From the NCBI RefSeq assembly GCF_015277855.1, contig NZ_CP063812.1, positions 62,001 through 126,000 on the forward strand: 64,000 bases of DNA, written 5' to 3'. Shown here one piece after another: positions 55,066-62,901 of this stretch. This DNA comes from Microbacterium cremeum (lineage in GTDB: Bacteria > Actinomycetota > Actinomycetes > Actinomycetales > Microbacteriaceae). The position numbers were made by a program, and so were the translations under genes. The stretch's first letter is position 1; each line of letters opens with the position of its first letter. The notes below the pieces were generated by a model that did not search any database, was not told the origin of the DNA, and saw nothing but the letters and a program-made list of their open reading frames with translations.

Positions 55066-56295
55066 TCAGGCCTCGGCGGGCTGGGCGAGGAACTCGCGCG
55101 CAGCGACCACGAGCGCGTCGACGCCGCGCGAGAGCGTCGGCTGCAGCACGGGCGCGAAGAACGGCGAGTGGTTGGTCGGGATGTCGCGCTCGATCGTCCC
55201 GGCCGCCTGTGCCGCCGCGAACGCCTCCGGGTCGACACCGCCCCAGAACCAGAACACCAGCGGCACGTCGGCTTCGCGCGCGAACCACGAGACGTCCTCG
55301 CTGCCGGTGAACATGCCGGGGTCGATGACGGTGCCCTCGCCGAACGCCGCGTCGAAGGCCAGCACGAGCCGGGCGGTGGCGTGGACGTCGTTGATCGTCG
55401 GCGGCAGGGTGTGGTCGGTGACGATCACCGGCGGCTCTTCGGCGCCGGACGCCTGCGCCTCGGCGCGGACGATCCGCTCCACCTTCTCGAGCACGGCGGT
55501 GCGCGCCTCGTCGTCGGGATATCGCAGGCTGAGCTCGAGCCGTGCCTCGGCGGGGATGATGTTGTTCTTCAGCCCGGCGTGGATCGATCCGACCGTGACG
55601 ACCGCCACATCGCGCGGGTCGACCTCGCGCGACACGATCGTCTGCAGCCGCATCACGGTGGCCGCCGCCATGACCACCGGGTCGATCGTCGCCTGGGGGC
55701 GCGAGCCGTGGCCGCCGCGACCCAGCAGCGTGATGCTGAGGCCGTCGGATGCCGCCATCTGGGTGCCGCTGCGCACGCCGATGGTGCCCGCGGGCAGCGG
55801 TGTGACGTGCTGGCCGAGCACGATGTCGGGCCGGGGGAAGCGCTCGAGCACGCCGTCGGCGATCATCGCCTGCGAGCCGGCCCCGTACTCCTCGGCGGGC
55901 TGGAAGACGGCGACGATCGTGCCCGACCACTCCTCCTTCGTGGCGACCAGGCGCTCGAGAGCGCCGATCAGCGCCGTGACGTGCATGTCGTGGCCGCACG
56001 CGTGCATCACCGGAACATCCGTTCCCGCCGGATCGGTGCCGCGGGCCGTGCTCGCGTACTCGAGTCCGGTCTGCTCGGGAACCGGCAGCGCGTCCATGTC
56101 GGCGCGCAGCCACACCACGGGCCCCTCGCCGTTGCGCACGACGGCCGCGACCCCGGTCTTGCCGATGCCCTCTTCGAACTCGATGCCGAGGTCCGTCAGA
56201 TGCTTCGTGACGACTCCGGCCGTCCGCGTCTCCTGGAAGGACAGCTCCGGATGCCGGTGCAGGTCGATGTAGAGGGCCTCGAGGTCGATCGTCAT
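55066..56295 (-). CDS. M20-family amidohydrolase
   Basis: A 409-residue metal-dependent hydrolase of the N-acyl amino acid amidohydrolase group. It has LHRHPELSFQETRTA, WLRADMDALPVPEQTG, the metal block HACGHDMHVTALIGA, the catalytic Glu in FQPAEEYGAGSQAMI and the lid-domain GRGGHGSRPQATIDPV. A late metal His lies in IPTNHSPFFAP. Substrates in this family include N-acetyl and hippuryl amino acids and auxin conjugates; specificity cannot be read here. ATG 56295 lies 7 nt after TAGGCT (56303-56308). Confidence 0.9.
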   Translation of the reverse strand: MTIDLEALYIDLHRHPELSFQETRTAGVVTKHLTDLGIEFEEGIGKTGVAAVVRNGEGPVVWLRADMDALPVPEQTGLEYASTARGTDPAGTDVPVMHACGHDMHVTALIGALERLVATKEEWSGTIVAVFQPAEEYGAGSQAMIADGVLERFPRPDIVLGQHVTPLPAGTIGVRSGTQMAASDGLSITLLGRGGHGSRPQATIDPVVMAAATVMRLQTIVSREVDPRDVAVVTVGSIHAGLKNNIIPAEARLELSLRYPDDEARTAVLEKVERIVRAEAQASGAEEPPVIVTDHTLPPTINDVHATARLVLAFDAAFGEGTVIDPGMFTGSEDVSWFAREADVPLVFWFWGGVDPEAFAAAQAAGTIERDIPTNHSPFFAPVLQPTLSRGVDALVVAAREFLAQPAEA

Positions 56296-56302
56296 GCGGT
56301 CG

Positions 56303-56308
56303 AGCCTA
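56303..56308 (-). promoter_or_regulatory. -10 box TAGGCT of the amidohydrolase
   Basis: Seven nt before ATG 56295. Confidence 0.45.
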
Positions 56309-56321
56309 TCCGCGGCCCGAG

Positions 56322-56433
56322 CCGGTCGTTGAGCGAGCGAGGAACGAGCGAGACGAAACGCATCGGCTCTCCGTCGTCGGGCGGTCCGGGGCGTTTCGTC
56401 TCGGTCGCTGGCGCTCCCTCGCTCAACGACCGG
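56322..56433. repeat. Interspersed intergenic repeat, site 2
   Basis: Two opposed units: 56322-56360 (exact reverse copy of 21939-21977) and a related inverted unit at 56392-56433 that ends directly at the LacI stop codon. Together they can form a long hairpin between the LacI and amidohydrolase genes. It contains no gene. Confidence 0.8.
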
Positions 56434-57453
56434 TCACGAGACCAGGCGGGCAGTGGAGCCGCGCACGATGAGCTCGAACGGCAGGTCGCCGGGCCGGTGC
56501 GCGGGGGTCTCGCCGGGCGTGGGCTCGAGCGCGGCGAGGATCGCGTCGGCGGCGCGCTCACCCTGGCCGAGCGGGAACTGGTCGACGGTGGTCAGGCGGA
56601 AGAACTCGCCCAGCTCGTGGCCGTCGATGCCGATGACCGAGAGGTCCTCGGGCACGCGGTAGCCGAGCTCGCGGGCGGCGAGGAGGGCACCGATGGCCAT
56701 CTCGTCGGATGCCGCGAAGATCGCGGTCGGACGGCCCCCGGGCTGGCCGAGCAGCTGCTTGGCCGCCCGGAACCCGCCTTCGATCGTAAAGTCGGCGGGC
56801 TCGTACAGCGACGGCTTCACCGGGATCCCGGCATCCGCCAACGCCTGCTCGAATCCCTGCCGGCGATGCGTCGGGATGTGGAAGTCGATGTCGAACTCGG
56901 GGCTCGCGCCGATGTGGGCGATCTCGCGATGGCCGAGGGCGAGCAGGTGCTCGGTCGCCAGGCGCGCCACCGCGACGTCGTCGACGGTCAGGGTGGTTAG
57001 CCTCGGGTTCGGACCGCCGATCGCGATCACCGGCAGGTCGAGCTCCAGCAGGTGCTCGGTCTCTTCCTGGCCGAGCTCGATCGCGATCGCGATCACGCCG
57101 TCCACGCGCTGGCGCCGCAGGAACGTGTCGAAGATGTCGCGGCGCTCGGCCCGGTCGGCGGTGAGGCTGTAGAGGGTGATGTCGTACCCGCGGCGCATGA
57201 GCGCCGACGCGATGCCGCTCAGCACCGTCGAGAAGAACCAGCGGTCGAGGAACGGCACGAGCACCCCGATGTTGCGCGTGCGGCCCGAGGCGAGGCTCGA
57301 CGCCGACGCCGAGACGACGTACCCGAGGCTCTTCGCCGCGGCCTCGACCTTGGCCTTGGCGCCGGCCGAGACGTGACCGCGTCCGCTGAGGGCGCGCGAC
57401 ACGGTCGCGGTCGAGACGCCCGCCGCGCGAGCGACCTCGTCGATGCTGACCAC
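56434..57453 (-). CDS. LacI-family regulator of the adjacent glucosidase
   Basis: A 339-residue repressor. The helix-turn-helix and hinge are SIDEVARAAGVSTATVSRALSGRGHVSAGAKAKVEAAAKSLGYVVSASASSLASGRTRNIGVLVP. The sugar-binding domain follows (DGVIAIAIELG, GHREIAHIGA, AIFAASDEMAIGALLAARELGYRVPEDLSVIGIDGHEL). GTG 57453 follows AAGGAGAGGTGACGAC. It lies 74 bp downstream of the GH13 gene on the same strand and very likely binds the LacI-type site at 59224-59237. Confidence 0.92.
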   Translation of the reverse strand: MVSIDEVARAAGVSTATVSRALSGRGHVSAGAKAKVEAAAKSLGYVVSASASSLASGRTRNIGVLVPFLDRWFFSTVLSGIASALMRRGYDITLYSLTADRAERRDIFDTFLRRQRVDGVIAIAIELGQEETEHLLELDLPVIAIGGPNPRLTTLTVDDVAVARLATEHLLALGHREIAHIGASPEFDIDFHIPTHRRQGFEQALADAGIPVKPSLYEPADFTIEGGFRAAKQLLGQPGGRPTAIFAASDEMAIGALLAARELGYRVPEDLSVIGIDGHELGEFFRLTTVDQFPLGQGERAADAILAALEPTPGETPAHRPGDLPFELIVRGSTARLVS

Positions 57454-57527
57454 GTCGTCACCTCTCCTTAGCGCGACCGCCACCCGGTCGACTGACGGGA
57501 TGCCGAGCCCGGCATCCCGTCGTGGGC

Positions 57528-59210
57528 TCAGCCGATCGCCACCCAGACCGTCGTGTCGGCCGGCACCTCGCCGTCGGTGAGCGGTCCGCTCGCTGCGATC
57601 ACGATACCGTCCGGCACCGGGATCGGCGCCGAGCCGGTGTTCGCCACCACGGTCACATTCCCGTTGCGGAATGCCACGGCATCCGTTCCGAATCCGTCGA
57701 CCCATTCGAGCGTGCCCGCCCCGAGGTCGCGAGCGCGGCGCTCGGCGAGAAGCAGGCGGTACAGCTCGAGCGTCGAGCCCTCGACACCGGCCTGACGGTC
57801 GCGCGCGAGCTCGGCCCACTCGGCCGGCTGGGGCAGCCACGACGCACCCGTCGGGCTGAAGCCGTACGCCGGCGCATCCGCGTGCCACGGGATCGGCACG
57901 CGGCAGCCGTCGCGGCCGTAGCGTTCGCCGTTCGTGCGGAACCACGTCGGGTCCTGGCGAGCCTCGCCGGGGATGTCGATGACCTCGGGAAGCCCGAGCT
58001 CCTCGCCCTGGTAGAGGTAGGCCGACCCGGGGAGGGCGAGCATGAGCGCCGTGGCGGCGCGGGCGCGCCGCAGGCCGACCTCGGGCATCGGCTTGCCGGG
58101 CGAGTCGGGACCGATGCCGTGACCCTGCGGGTTCTCGGCCGTGAGCGCGAGGCGCGACGCGTGGCGCACCACGTCGTGGTTCGACAGCACCCACGTGCTG
58201 GGGGCGCCGACGCCCGGGAACGCCCGCAGCGACTCGGAGATCACCTCGCGCAGCTCGGCCGCGTCCCATTCGGTCTGCAGGTAGGGGAAGTTGAACGCCT
58301 GGTGCATCTCGTCGGAGCGCACCCACAGCGCCGTCCGGTCGGCCGTGGGCAGCCACGCCTCGGCGGCGAGAGCACGGTCGCCCTCGTACTCGGCCAGGAT
58401 CCGGCGCCAGTCCCGATAGACCTCGTGCACGCCCTCCTGACCCCAGTACGGGACGTTCTCCTCTTCGCCGCCCATCGAGCCGGCCTCGGGCGTCGGGATG
58501 TAGTCGGGCAGGCCCTCGGCCTTCACCAGGCCGTGGGCGACGTCGACGCGGAATCCGTCGACGTGACGGTCGAGCCAGAAGCGCAGGATGCGGCGGAACT
58601 CCTCGCGGACCTCTTCGTTGGACCAGTCGAAGTCGGGCTGCGACGAGTCGAACAGGTGCAGGTACCACTGGCCGGGCGTGCCGTCGGCTTCGGTCACGCG
58701 CGTCCAGGCGGGACCGCCGAAGACCGAGTCCCAGTTGTTGGGCGGCAGTTCGCCGTGCTCGCCCTTGCCGTCGCGGAACATGTACCGCGCGCGCTCGGGG
58801 CTCCCGGGGCGGGCGGCCAGCGCCTGCTGGAACCACTCGTGCTGGTCGGACGAGTGGTTCGGGACCAGATCGACGATGACCCGGATGCCGCGCTCGTGCG
58901 CTGCGGCGAGCATCGCGTCGAAGTCGGCGAGGGTGCCGAAGAGCGGGTCGACGTCGCAGTAGTCGCTGACGTCGTAGCCGGCGTCCTTCTGCGGCGAGCG
59001 CTGGAACGGGCTCAGCCAGATCGCGTCGACGCCGAGCCGGGCCAGGTCGTCGAGGTGCGACGTGATGCCCGGGAGGTCGCCGATGCCGTCGCCGGAGGCG
59101 TCCGCGAAGGAACGGGGGTAGATCTGATAGATCACTGCGGTGCGCCACCACTCGCCACCGACGGTGGTGAGAAACGCGTCCGTGCGCTCTGCGGTCTCTG
59201 CGGAGGTCAT
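57528..59210 (-). CDS. GH13 alpha-glucosidase (oligo-1,6-glucosidase type)
   Basis: A 560-residue cytosolic enzyme acting on alpha-glucosidic oligosaccharides. VIYQIYPRSFADASGDGIGDLPGI, DLVPNHSSDQHEWFQ, DGFRVDVAHGL (nucleophile Asp223), LAAEAWLP (acid Glu284) and VLSNHDVVRH (Asp346) are the GH13 conserved regions. TAGACT 6 nt before ATG 59210 and a LacI operator right behind it give a simple sugar-inducible promoter. Exact linkage preference is not certain. Confidence 0.93.
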   Translation of the reverse strand: MTSAETAERTDAFLTTVGGEWWRTAVIYQIYPRSFADASGDGIGDLPGITSHLDDLARLGVDAIWLSPFQRSPQKDAGYDVSDYCDVDPLFGTLADFDAMLAAAHERGIRVIVDLVPNHSSDQHEWFQQALAARPGSPERARYMFRDGKGEHGELPPNNWDSVFGGPAWTRVTEADGTPGQWYLHLFDSSQPDFDWSNEEVREEFRRILRFWLDRHVDGFRVDVAHGLVKAEGLPDYIPTPEAGSMGGEEENVPYWGQEGVHEVYRDWRRILAEYEGDRALAAEAWLPTADRTALWVRSDEMHQAFNFPYLQTEWDAAELREVISESLRAFPGVGAPSTWVLSNHDVVRHASRLALTAENPQGHGIGPDSPGKPMPEVGLRRARAATALMLALPGSAYLYQGEELGLPEVIDIPGEARQDPTWFRTNGERYGRDGCRVPIPWHADAPAYGFSPTGASWLPQPAEWAELARDRQAGVEGSTLELYRLLLAERRARDLGAGTLEWVDGFGTDAVAFRNGNVTVVANTGSAPIPVPDGIVIAASGPLTDGEVPADTTVWVAIG

Positions 59211-59216
59211 CGCGCC

Positions 59217-59222
59217 AGTCTA
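59217..59222 (-). promoter_or_regulatory. -10 box TAGACT of the GH13 gene
   Basis: Six nt (GGCGCG) before ATG 59210. Confidence 0.55.
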
Positions 59223-59223
59223 C

Positions 59224-59237
59224 TGCAAGCGCTTACA
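59224..59237. promoter_or_regulatory. LacI-type operator of the GH13 gene
   Basis: TGTAAGCGCTTGCA (minus strand) has the CG-centred palindrome of LacI/GalR sites. It lies one base upstream of the -10 box, in the promoter spacer, where repressor binding blocks RNA polymerase. Confidence 0.8.
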
Positions 59238-59292
59238 CACGCCAGTCGCCGCCACATCCCGCTCCTCGCGGGCCCGCTCCTCCGGGCGGGCG

Positions 59293-59298
59293 TAGGGT
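59293..59298 (+). promoter_or_regulatory. -10 box TAGGGT of apt
   Basis: Six nt (GGGCGG) before GTG 59305. Confidence 0.5.
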
Positions 59299-59304
59299 GG
59301 GCGG

Positions 59305-59823
59305 GTGCTCTCCGAGGCCCTGACGCGCGCCGAGTCCCTCATCCGGACGATCCCCGACTACCCCGAGCCGGGGGTGCTGTTCCGCGACATCACGCCCTTG
59401 CTGGCGGATGCCCGTGCCCTCCGCACGGTCATCCACGCCATGATCGCCCCGTTCGAGGGGTCGTTCGACGTCGTCGCCGGGGTGGAGGCGCGCGGGTTCC
59501 TGCTCGCGGGCGCCGCGGCCATGGAGGCCGGTGCCGGCCTCGTGCCGATCCGCAAGGCGGGCAAGCTGCCGCGGCCCGCGGCATCCGTCGCCTATTCCCT
59601 CGAGTACGGCACCGCCGCCATCGAGGCGCACGACGACATCACGGCCGGCATGCGCGTGCTGCTCGTCGACGACGTGCTCGCCACCGGCGGCACCCTGGTC
59701 GCGGCGCGCGAGCTCGTCCAGACCCTGGGCGGCGACGTCGTCGGCACGGCCGTGCTCATGGAGCTGACGGCCCTCGGCGGCCGCGACGTCGTCGGCGACG
59801 TGCACACGGTCTTCACCGCATAG
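59305..59823 (+). CDS. apt: Adenine phosphoribosyltransferase
   Basis: A 172-residue purine salvage enzyme making AMP from adenine and PRPP. IRTIPDYPEPGVLFRDITPLLADA at the N-terminus, VVAGVEARGFLLAGAAA, VPIRKAGKLPR and the PRPP loop VLLVDDVLATGGTL (about residues 113-126) are diagnostic. GTG 59305 is fixed by the TAGGGT box. Divergent from the GH13 gene. Confidence 0.96.
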   Translation: MLSEALTRAESLIRTIPDYPEPGVLFRDITPLLADARALRTVIHAMIAPFEGSFDVVAGVEARGFLLAGAAAMEAGAGLVPIRKAGKLPRPAASVAYSLEYGTAAIEAHDDITAGMRVLLVDDVLATGGTLVAARELVQTLGGDVVGTAVLMELTALGGRDVVGDVHTVFTA

Positions 59824-59851
59824 CCGGGGCGGCATCGGTCCATCGACGCGG

Positions 59852-59882
59852 ACCGGGCCGTGTCGCAAGGACACGGCCCGGT
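59852..59882. terminator. Terminator after apt
   Basis: A 13-bp perfect stem ACCGGGCCGTGTC with loop GCAAG lies between the convergent apt and sugar dehydrogenase genes. Confidence 0.75.
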
Positions 59883-59954
59883 CGGTGAGCGGGGGTGCGG
59901 CCGGCGGATCCCGCCAAGGTCTGAGTGCTCCGGCCGCACCGGTCTCTCTTCGGG

Positions 59955-62726
59955 TTACTCCTGTGCTCTCGGCTGCTCGAGATCGGCGATCACGGCGTCG
60001 ACGGCCCGCTGCAGCACCGCGCGCGCGTCGAGGTTCTCGACCCGCTCGGGCAGCTGCGTCCGCACGAACCGCAGCTCGGTGAGCGCGGCCGGCACGTCAC
60101 CCGCGTCGAGCGCCGCGATGGCGCGATCGAGACGGAGGCGGAGCGACACCATCGCGCCGTTGGTCACGGTGCCCTGTGACCGCAGCGCCGCCAGCGTCGC
60201 CTTCACGTCCGGTACCGAGGTCGTGAACAGGAAGCGGTCGAGCTCGACCCCTCCCGTCGAGGTCACGACGACCTGACCGGTGCCCTCGGGCACCTTGATC
60301 AGCGGCACCGAGACGAGCGACCAGCCCGCGGAGTCCACCGCGAACGTCGCGAACGGGGTGGCGCCCGCGTCGCCCCAGTGCAGCGACACCTCGCCGGCGC
60401 CGGCCGCGCGCAGCTCGACGCCGGTGATGCCGCCGAACTCGATCGGGTCGTAGGTGAGGGACTCGCCCGACCCGAGGCCGGTGAGCTTGCGGAAGCCCGA
60501 TGCGCTCTCGTCGTCGACCACCGTCGTCCCGCCGGTGCGGGCGTCGGCGTGCTCGGCCTGCAGCTCGCGCGGGTTGAGGAGAGTCACGTCATCGCCGGTC
60601 AGCGCGGGTGCGGTCGCGCCGCCCGCGTCGGTGTACGAGGCCCCGATCTGACCGTAGATGTTCTCGGTCTCGCCGTGCCCCGCCTCGAGTGCGGTCTCGA
60701 TCGACGCGGTGCAGCCCGACCCCGTGAACAGGGGGTGCGTGTGGGTGTTGTCGTGGCCGAGGCCGTAGCTCCACAGCACGCGGCTGCAGTCGATCGTCTC
60801 CTCGGGGTCGGTCACGCGCACCTCGAACTGGACGATGTCGCCCCAGTCCGTGAACGAGCCGTTGACGGGAGTGACGATCTCGACGACCGGTGCGGTGTTG
60901 CCCACCGTGATCGTGACCGAGGCGAGGCTCACGCGGCCGGCGGAGTCGGTCACCTGCACGCGTGCCGCGTACTGGCCGTCGCCGGTGTAGGTGTGCGACG
61001 TGGTCGCCGTGCCGGGGGTGAAGGTGCCGTCGCCCTCGACATCCCACGCGAAGGTCAGCGCGAGCCCGTCGGGGTGCGTCGAGCCGGCCGCCGAGAACTC
61101 GACCGACAGCGGACCTTGGCCCGAGGTGACCGACGCGGTCAGATCGACGCGGGGGCCCTTGGTGCCCTCGACGTAGTCGACGCGGTACAGCCCCGCATCG
61201 GGGTTCGGGCGGAAGAAGCCGTCGCCGTAGTCGAGCACGTAGAGCGAGCCGTCGGCGCCGAACTCCAGGTCCATGGGGTTGTCCCACGGGGGCATCCCCG
61301 ATGCGTTCAGCGCGGCGTTGGGCAGGAAGTCCTGGATGCGGGTCACCGCGCCGTCGGGGTCGTCCTGGGTGTAGACGAACACGCGATCGCGCGAGAACTC
61401 GCCCATGAACGACTTGCCGTCCCAGTACTGCGGGAACTTCGTGGTCGCCGGGTTCTCCTCGTCGTAGCGGTAGGTCGGGCCGCCCATGGGTCCCTGGCCG
61501 CCCGAGCCGAACTCCGGCCACGGCTGGTGCGTCGGCTGGTCGCCGTAGTACAGCTGCGGCGCCGTCGCGCTCGGAAGCGTCGACAGGCCGGTGTTGTACG
61601 GGCTGTCGTTGACCAGCGTGCCGTCGCAGTCGTACCAGTCGCCGGGCACGAGCAGCTCGTAGTCCCAGTCGTTGTAGTTCGCGTTCGGCCCGTGGCAGAA
61701 CGGCCAGCCGCCGTTGAGGGCCACCGTCGTGGACTGCCACTCGACGTAGCCCATCGGCCCGCGCTGCGGGTTGGCGGTGCCGGCGTCGGGACCGTAGTCG
61801 CCCCACGTGATCGCGCCCGTCACCGGGTCGGCGTCGATGCGGAACGGGTTGCGCAGGCCCATCGCGAAGATCTCGGCGCGCGCCCCGGCGGTTCCCGGCG
61901 CGAACAGGTTGCCGGCGGGGATCGTGTAGCTGCCGTCCTCCTGCACGTCGATCCGCAGGATCTTGCCGCGCAGGTCGTTGGTGTTGCCGGCGCCGCGGCG
62001 TGCGTCGAGGCCGGGGTTGTACCCGACCCGGTCGTTCATCGGCGCCATGCCGTTCGCGCCGGGTGTGCCGGCGGGGGTGTTGTCGCCGGTGGCGAGGAGC
62101 AGGTTGCCGTCCTTGTCGAAGGCGACGTCGCCGGCCACGTGGCAGCACTGGCCGCGCTGCACCTCGACGCGGATGATGTCCTGCTGCGTCGACAGGTCCA
62201 GCGAGTCCGTCGCGTCGTCCCACTTGAAGCGGCTGAGCTGGTTGTAGCCCTTCCACTGCTCCCAGTACGACGTGTCGGCACCGGCCGGAAGCGTGTTGGG
62301 CGCCGATCCTGCAGCCGTCGTGGTCGGGTAGGGGGCCGCCATCACGCGGGGCGCGTAGTAGAGGTACACCCACTTGTTGTTCGCGAAGTCGGGGTCGAGG
62401 GTGACCGTCTGCAGCCCGTCCTCGGAGTTCGAGTAGACATCGATGGTGTTGACGACCGTGGTCGTGCCCTGCGCGGGGTCGGTCAGGCGCACCTGCCCGT
62501 TGCGGGTGGTGTGCAGCACGCGCGAGTCGGGGAGGACGGCGAGGTCGATGGGCTCGCCGACGTCCTTCGAGAGGGTCACGCGTTCGTAGTTGGCCCAGGT
62601 GGTGGCTGAGATCTCGTCGCCGTGGTCGTGGCCGGGGTGAGCGGCCGCGGGGGTGGCGACGAGGACGGATGCTGCGGCGAGAAGGCCCGTCGCGAGTGCC
62701 ACAAGTCGTGGCGCGGCATTGCGCAT
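59955..62726 (-). CDS. Secreted PQQ-dependent sugar dehydrogenase-like protein with PKD and CBM-like domains
   Basis: A 923-residue exported protein. The signal peptide is LVALATGLLAAASVLVATPAAAH. The beta-propeller (about 45-520) resembles soluble glucose/sorbosone dehydrogenase (GEPIDLAVLPDSRVLHTTRNGQVRL, GQCCHVAGDVAFDKDGNLLLATGDN, DLRGKILRIDVQEDGSYTIP, ALNGGWPFCHGPN, PMDLEFGADGSLYVLDYGDGF). A PKD domain follows (about 535-620, PLSVEFSAAGSTHPDGLALTFAWD), a CBM6-like module (about 720-835, LQAEHADARTGG) and a helical tail. ATG 62726 follows GGAG. Neighbour of an exported TIM-barrel protein. Whether PQQ or another cofactor is used is not visible. Confidence 0.85.
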   Translation of the reverse strand: MRNAAPRLVALATGLLAAASVLVATPAAAHPGHDHGDEISATTWANYERVTLSKDVGEPIDLAVLPDSRVLHTTRNGQVRLTDPAQGTTTVVNTIDVYSNSEDGLQTVTLDPDFANNKWVYLYYAPRVMAAPYPTTTAAGSAPNTLPAGADTSYWEQWKGYNQLSRFKWDDATDSLDLSTQQDIIRVEVQRGQCCHVAGDVAFDKDGNLLLATGDNTPAGTPGANGMAPMNDRVGYNPGLDARRGAGNTNDLRGKILRIDVQEDGSYTIPAGNLFAPGTAGARAEIFAMGLRNPFRIDADPVTGAITWGDYGPDAGTANPQRGPMGYVEWQSTTVALNGGWPFCHGPNANYNDWDYELLVPGDWYDCDGTLVNDSPYNTGLSTLPSATAPQLYYGDQPTHQPWPEFGSGGQGPMGGPTYRYDEENPATTKFPQYWDGKSFMGEFSRDRVFVYTQDDPDGAVTRIQDFLPNAALNASGMPPWDNPMDLEFGADGSLYVLDYGDGFFRPNPDAGLYRVDYVEGTKGPRVDLTASVTSGQGPLSVEFSAAGSTHPDGLALTFAWDVEGDGTFTPGTATTSHTYTGDGQYAARVQVTDSAGRVSLASVTITVGNTAPVVEIVTPVNGSFTDWGDIVQFEVRVTDPEETIDCSRVLWSYGLGHDNTHTHPLFTGSGCTASIETALEAGHGETENIYGQIGASYTDAGGATAPALTGDDVTLLNPRELQAEHADARTGGTTVVDDESASGFRKLTGLGSGESLTYDPIEFGGITGVELRAAGAGEVSLHWGDAGATPFATFAVDSAGWSLVSVPLIKVPEGTGQVVVTSTGGVELDRFLFTTSVPDVKATLAALRSQGTVTNGAMVSLRLRLDRAIAALDAGDVPAALTELRFVRTQLPERVENLDARAVLQRAVDAVIADLEQPRAQE

Positions 62727-62855
62727 GTCGTGCTCCAGTCGGATGGGAGGGTGGCGGGATCCGTTGCTGGAGCCGGTCCCGAGCGAGCCGGGGGACCGGT
62801 GCGCCGGGTCACGCGCGTGACCCGGCGGCTGCTGCGGGGAAGGGCAGCGGAGGAG

Positions 62856-62893
62856 GCGAGAGGGCGGGCGGAGTGCGCCGTCCGCCCTCTCGC
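62856..62893 (-). terminator. Terminator after the TIM-barrel gene
   Basis: A 12-bp stem GCGAGAGGGCGG with a 14-nt loop lies 8 nt beyond the stop of the minus-strand gene at 62902. Confidence 0.65.
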
Positions 62894-62901
62894 GGGATGA
62901 C

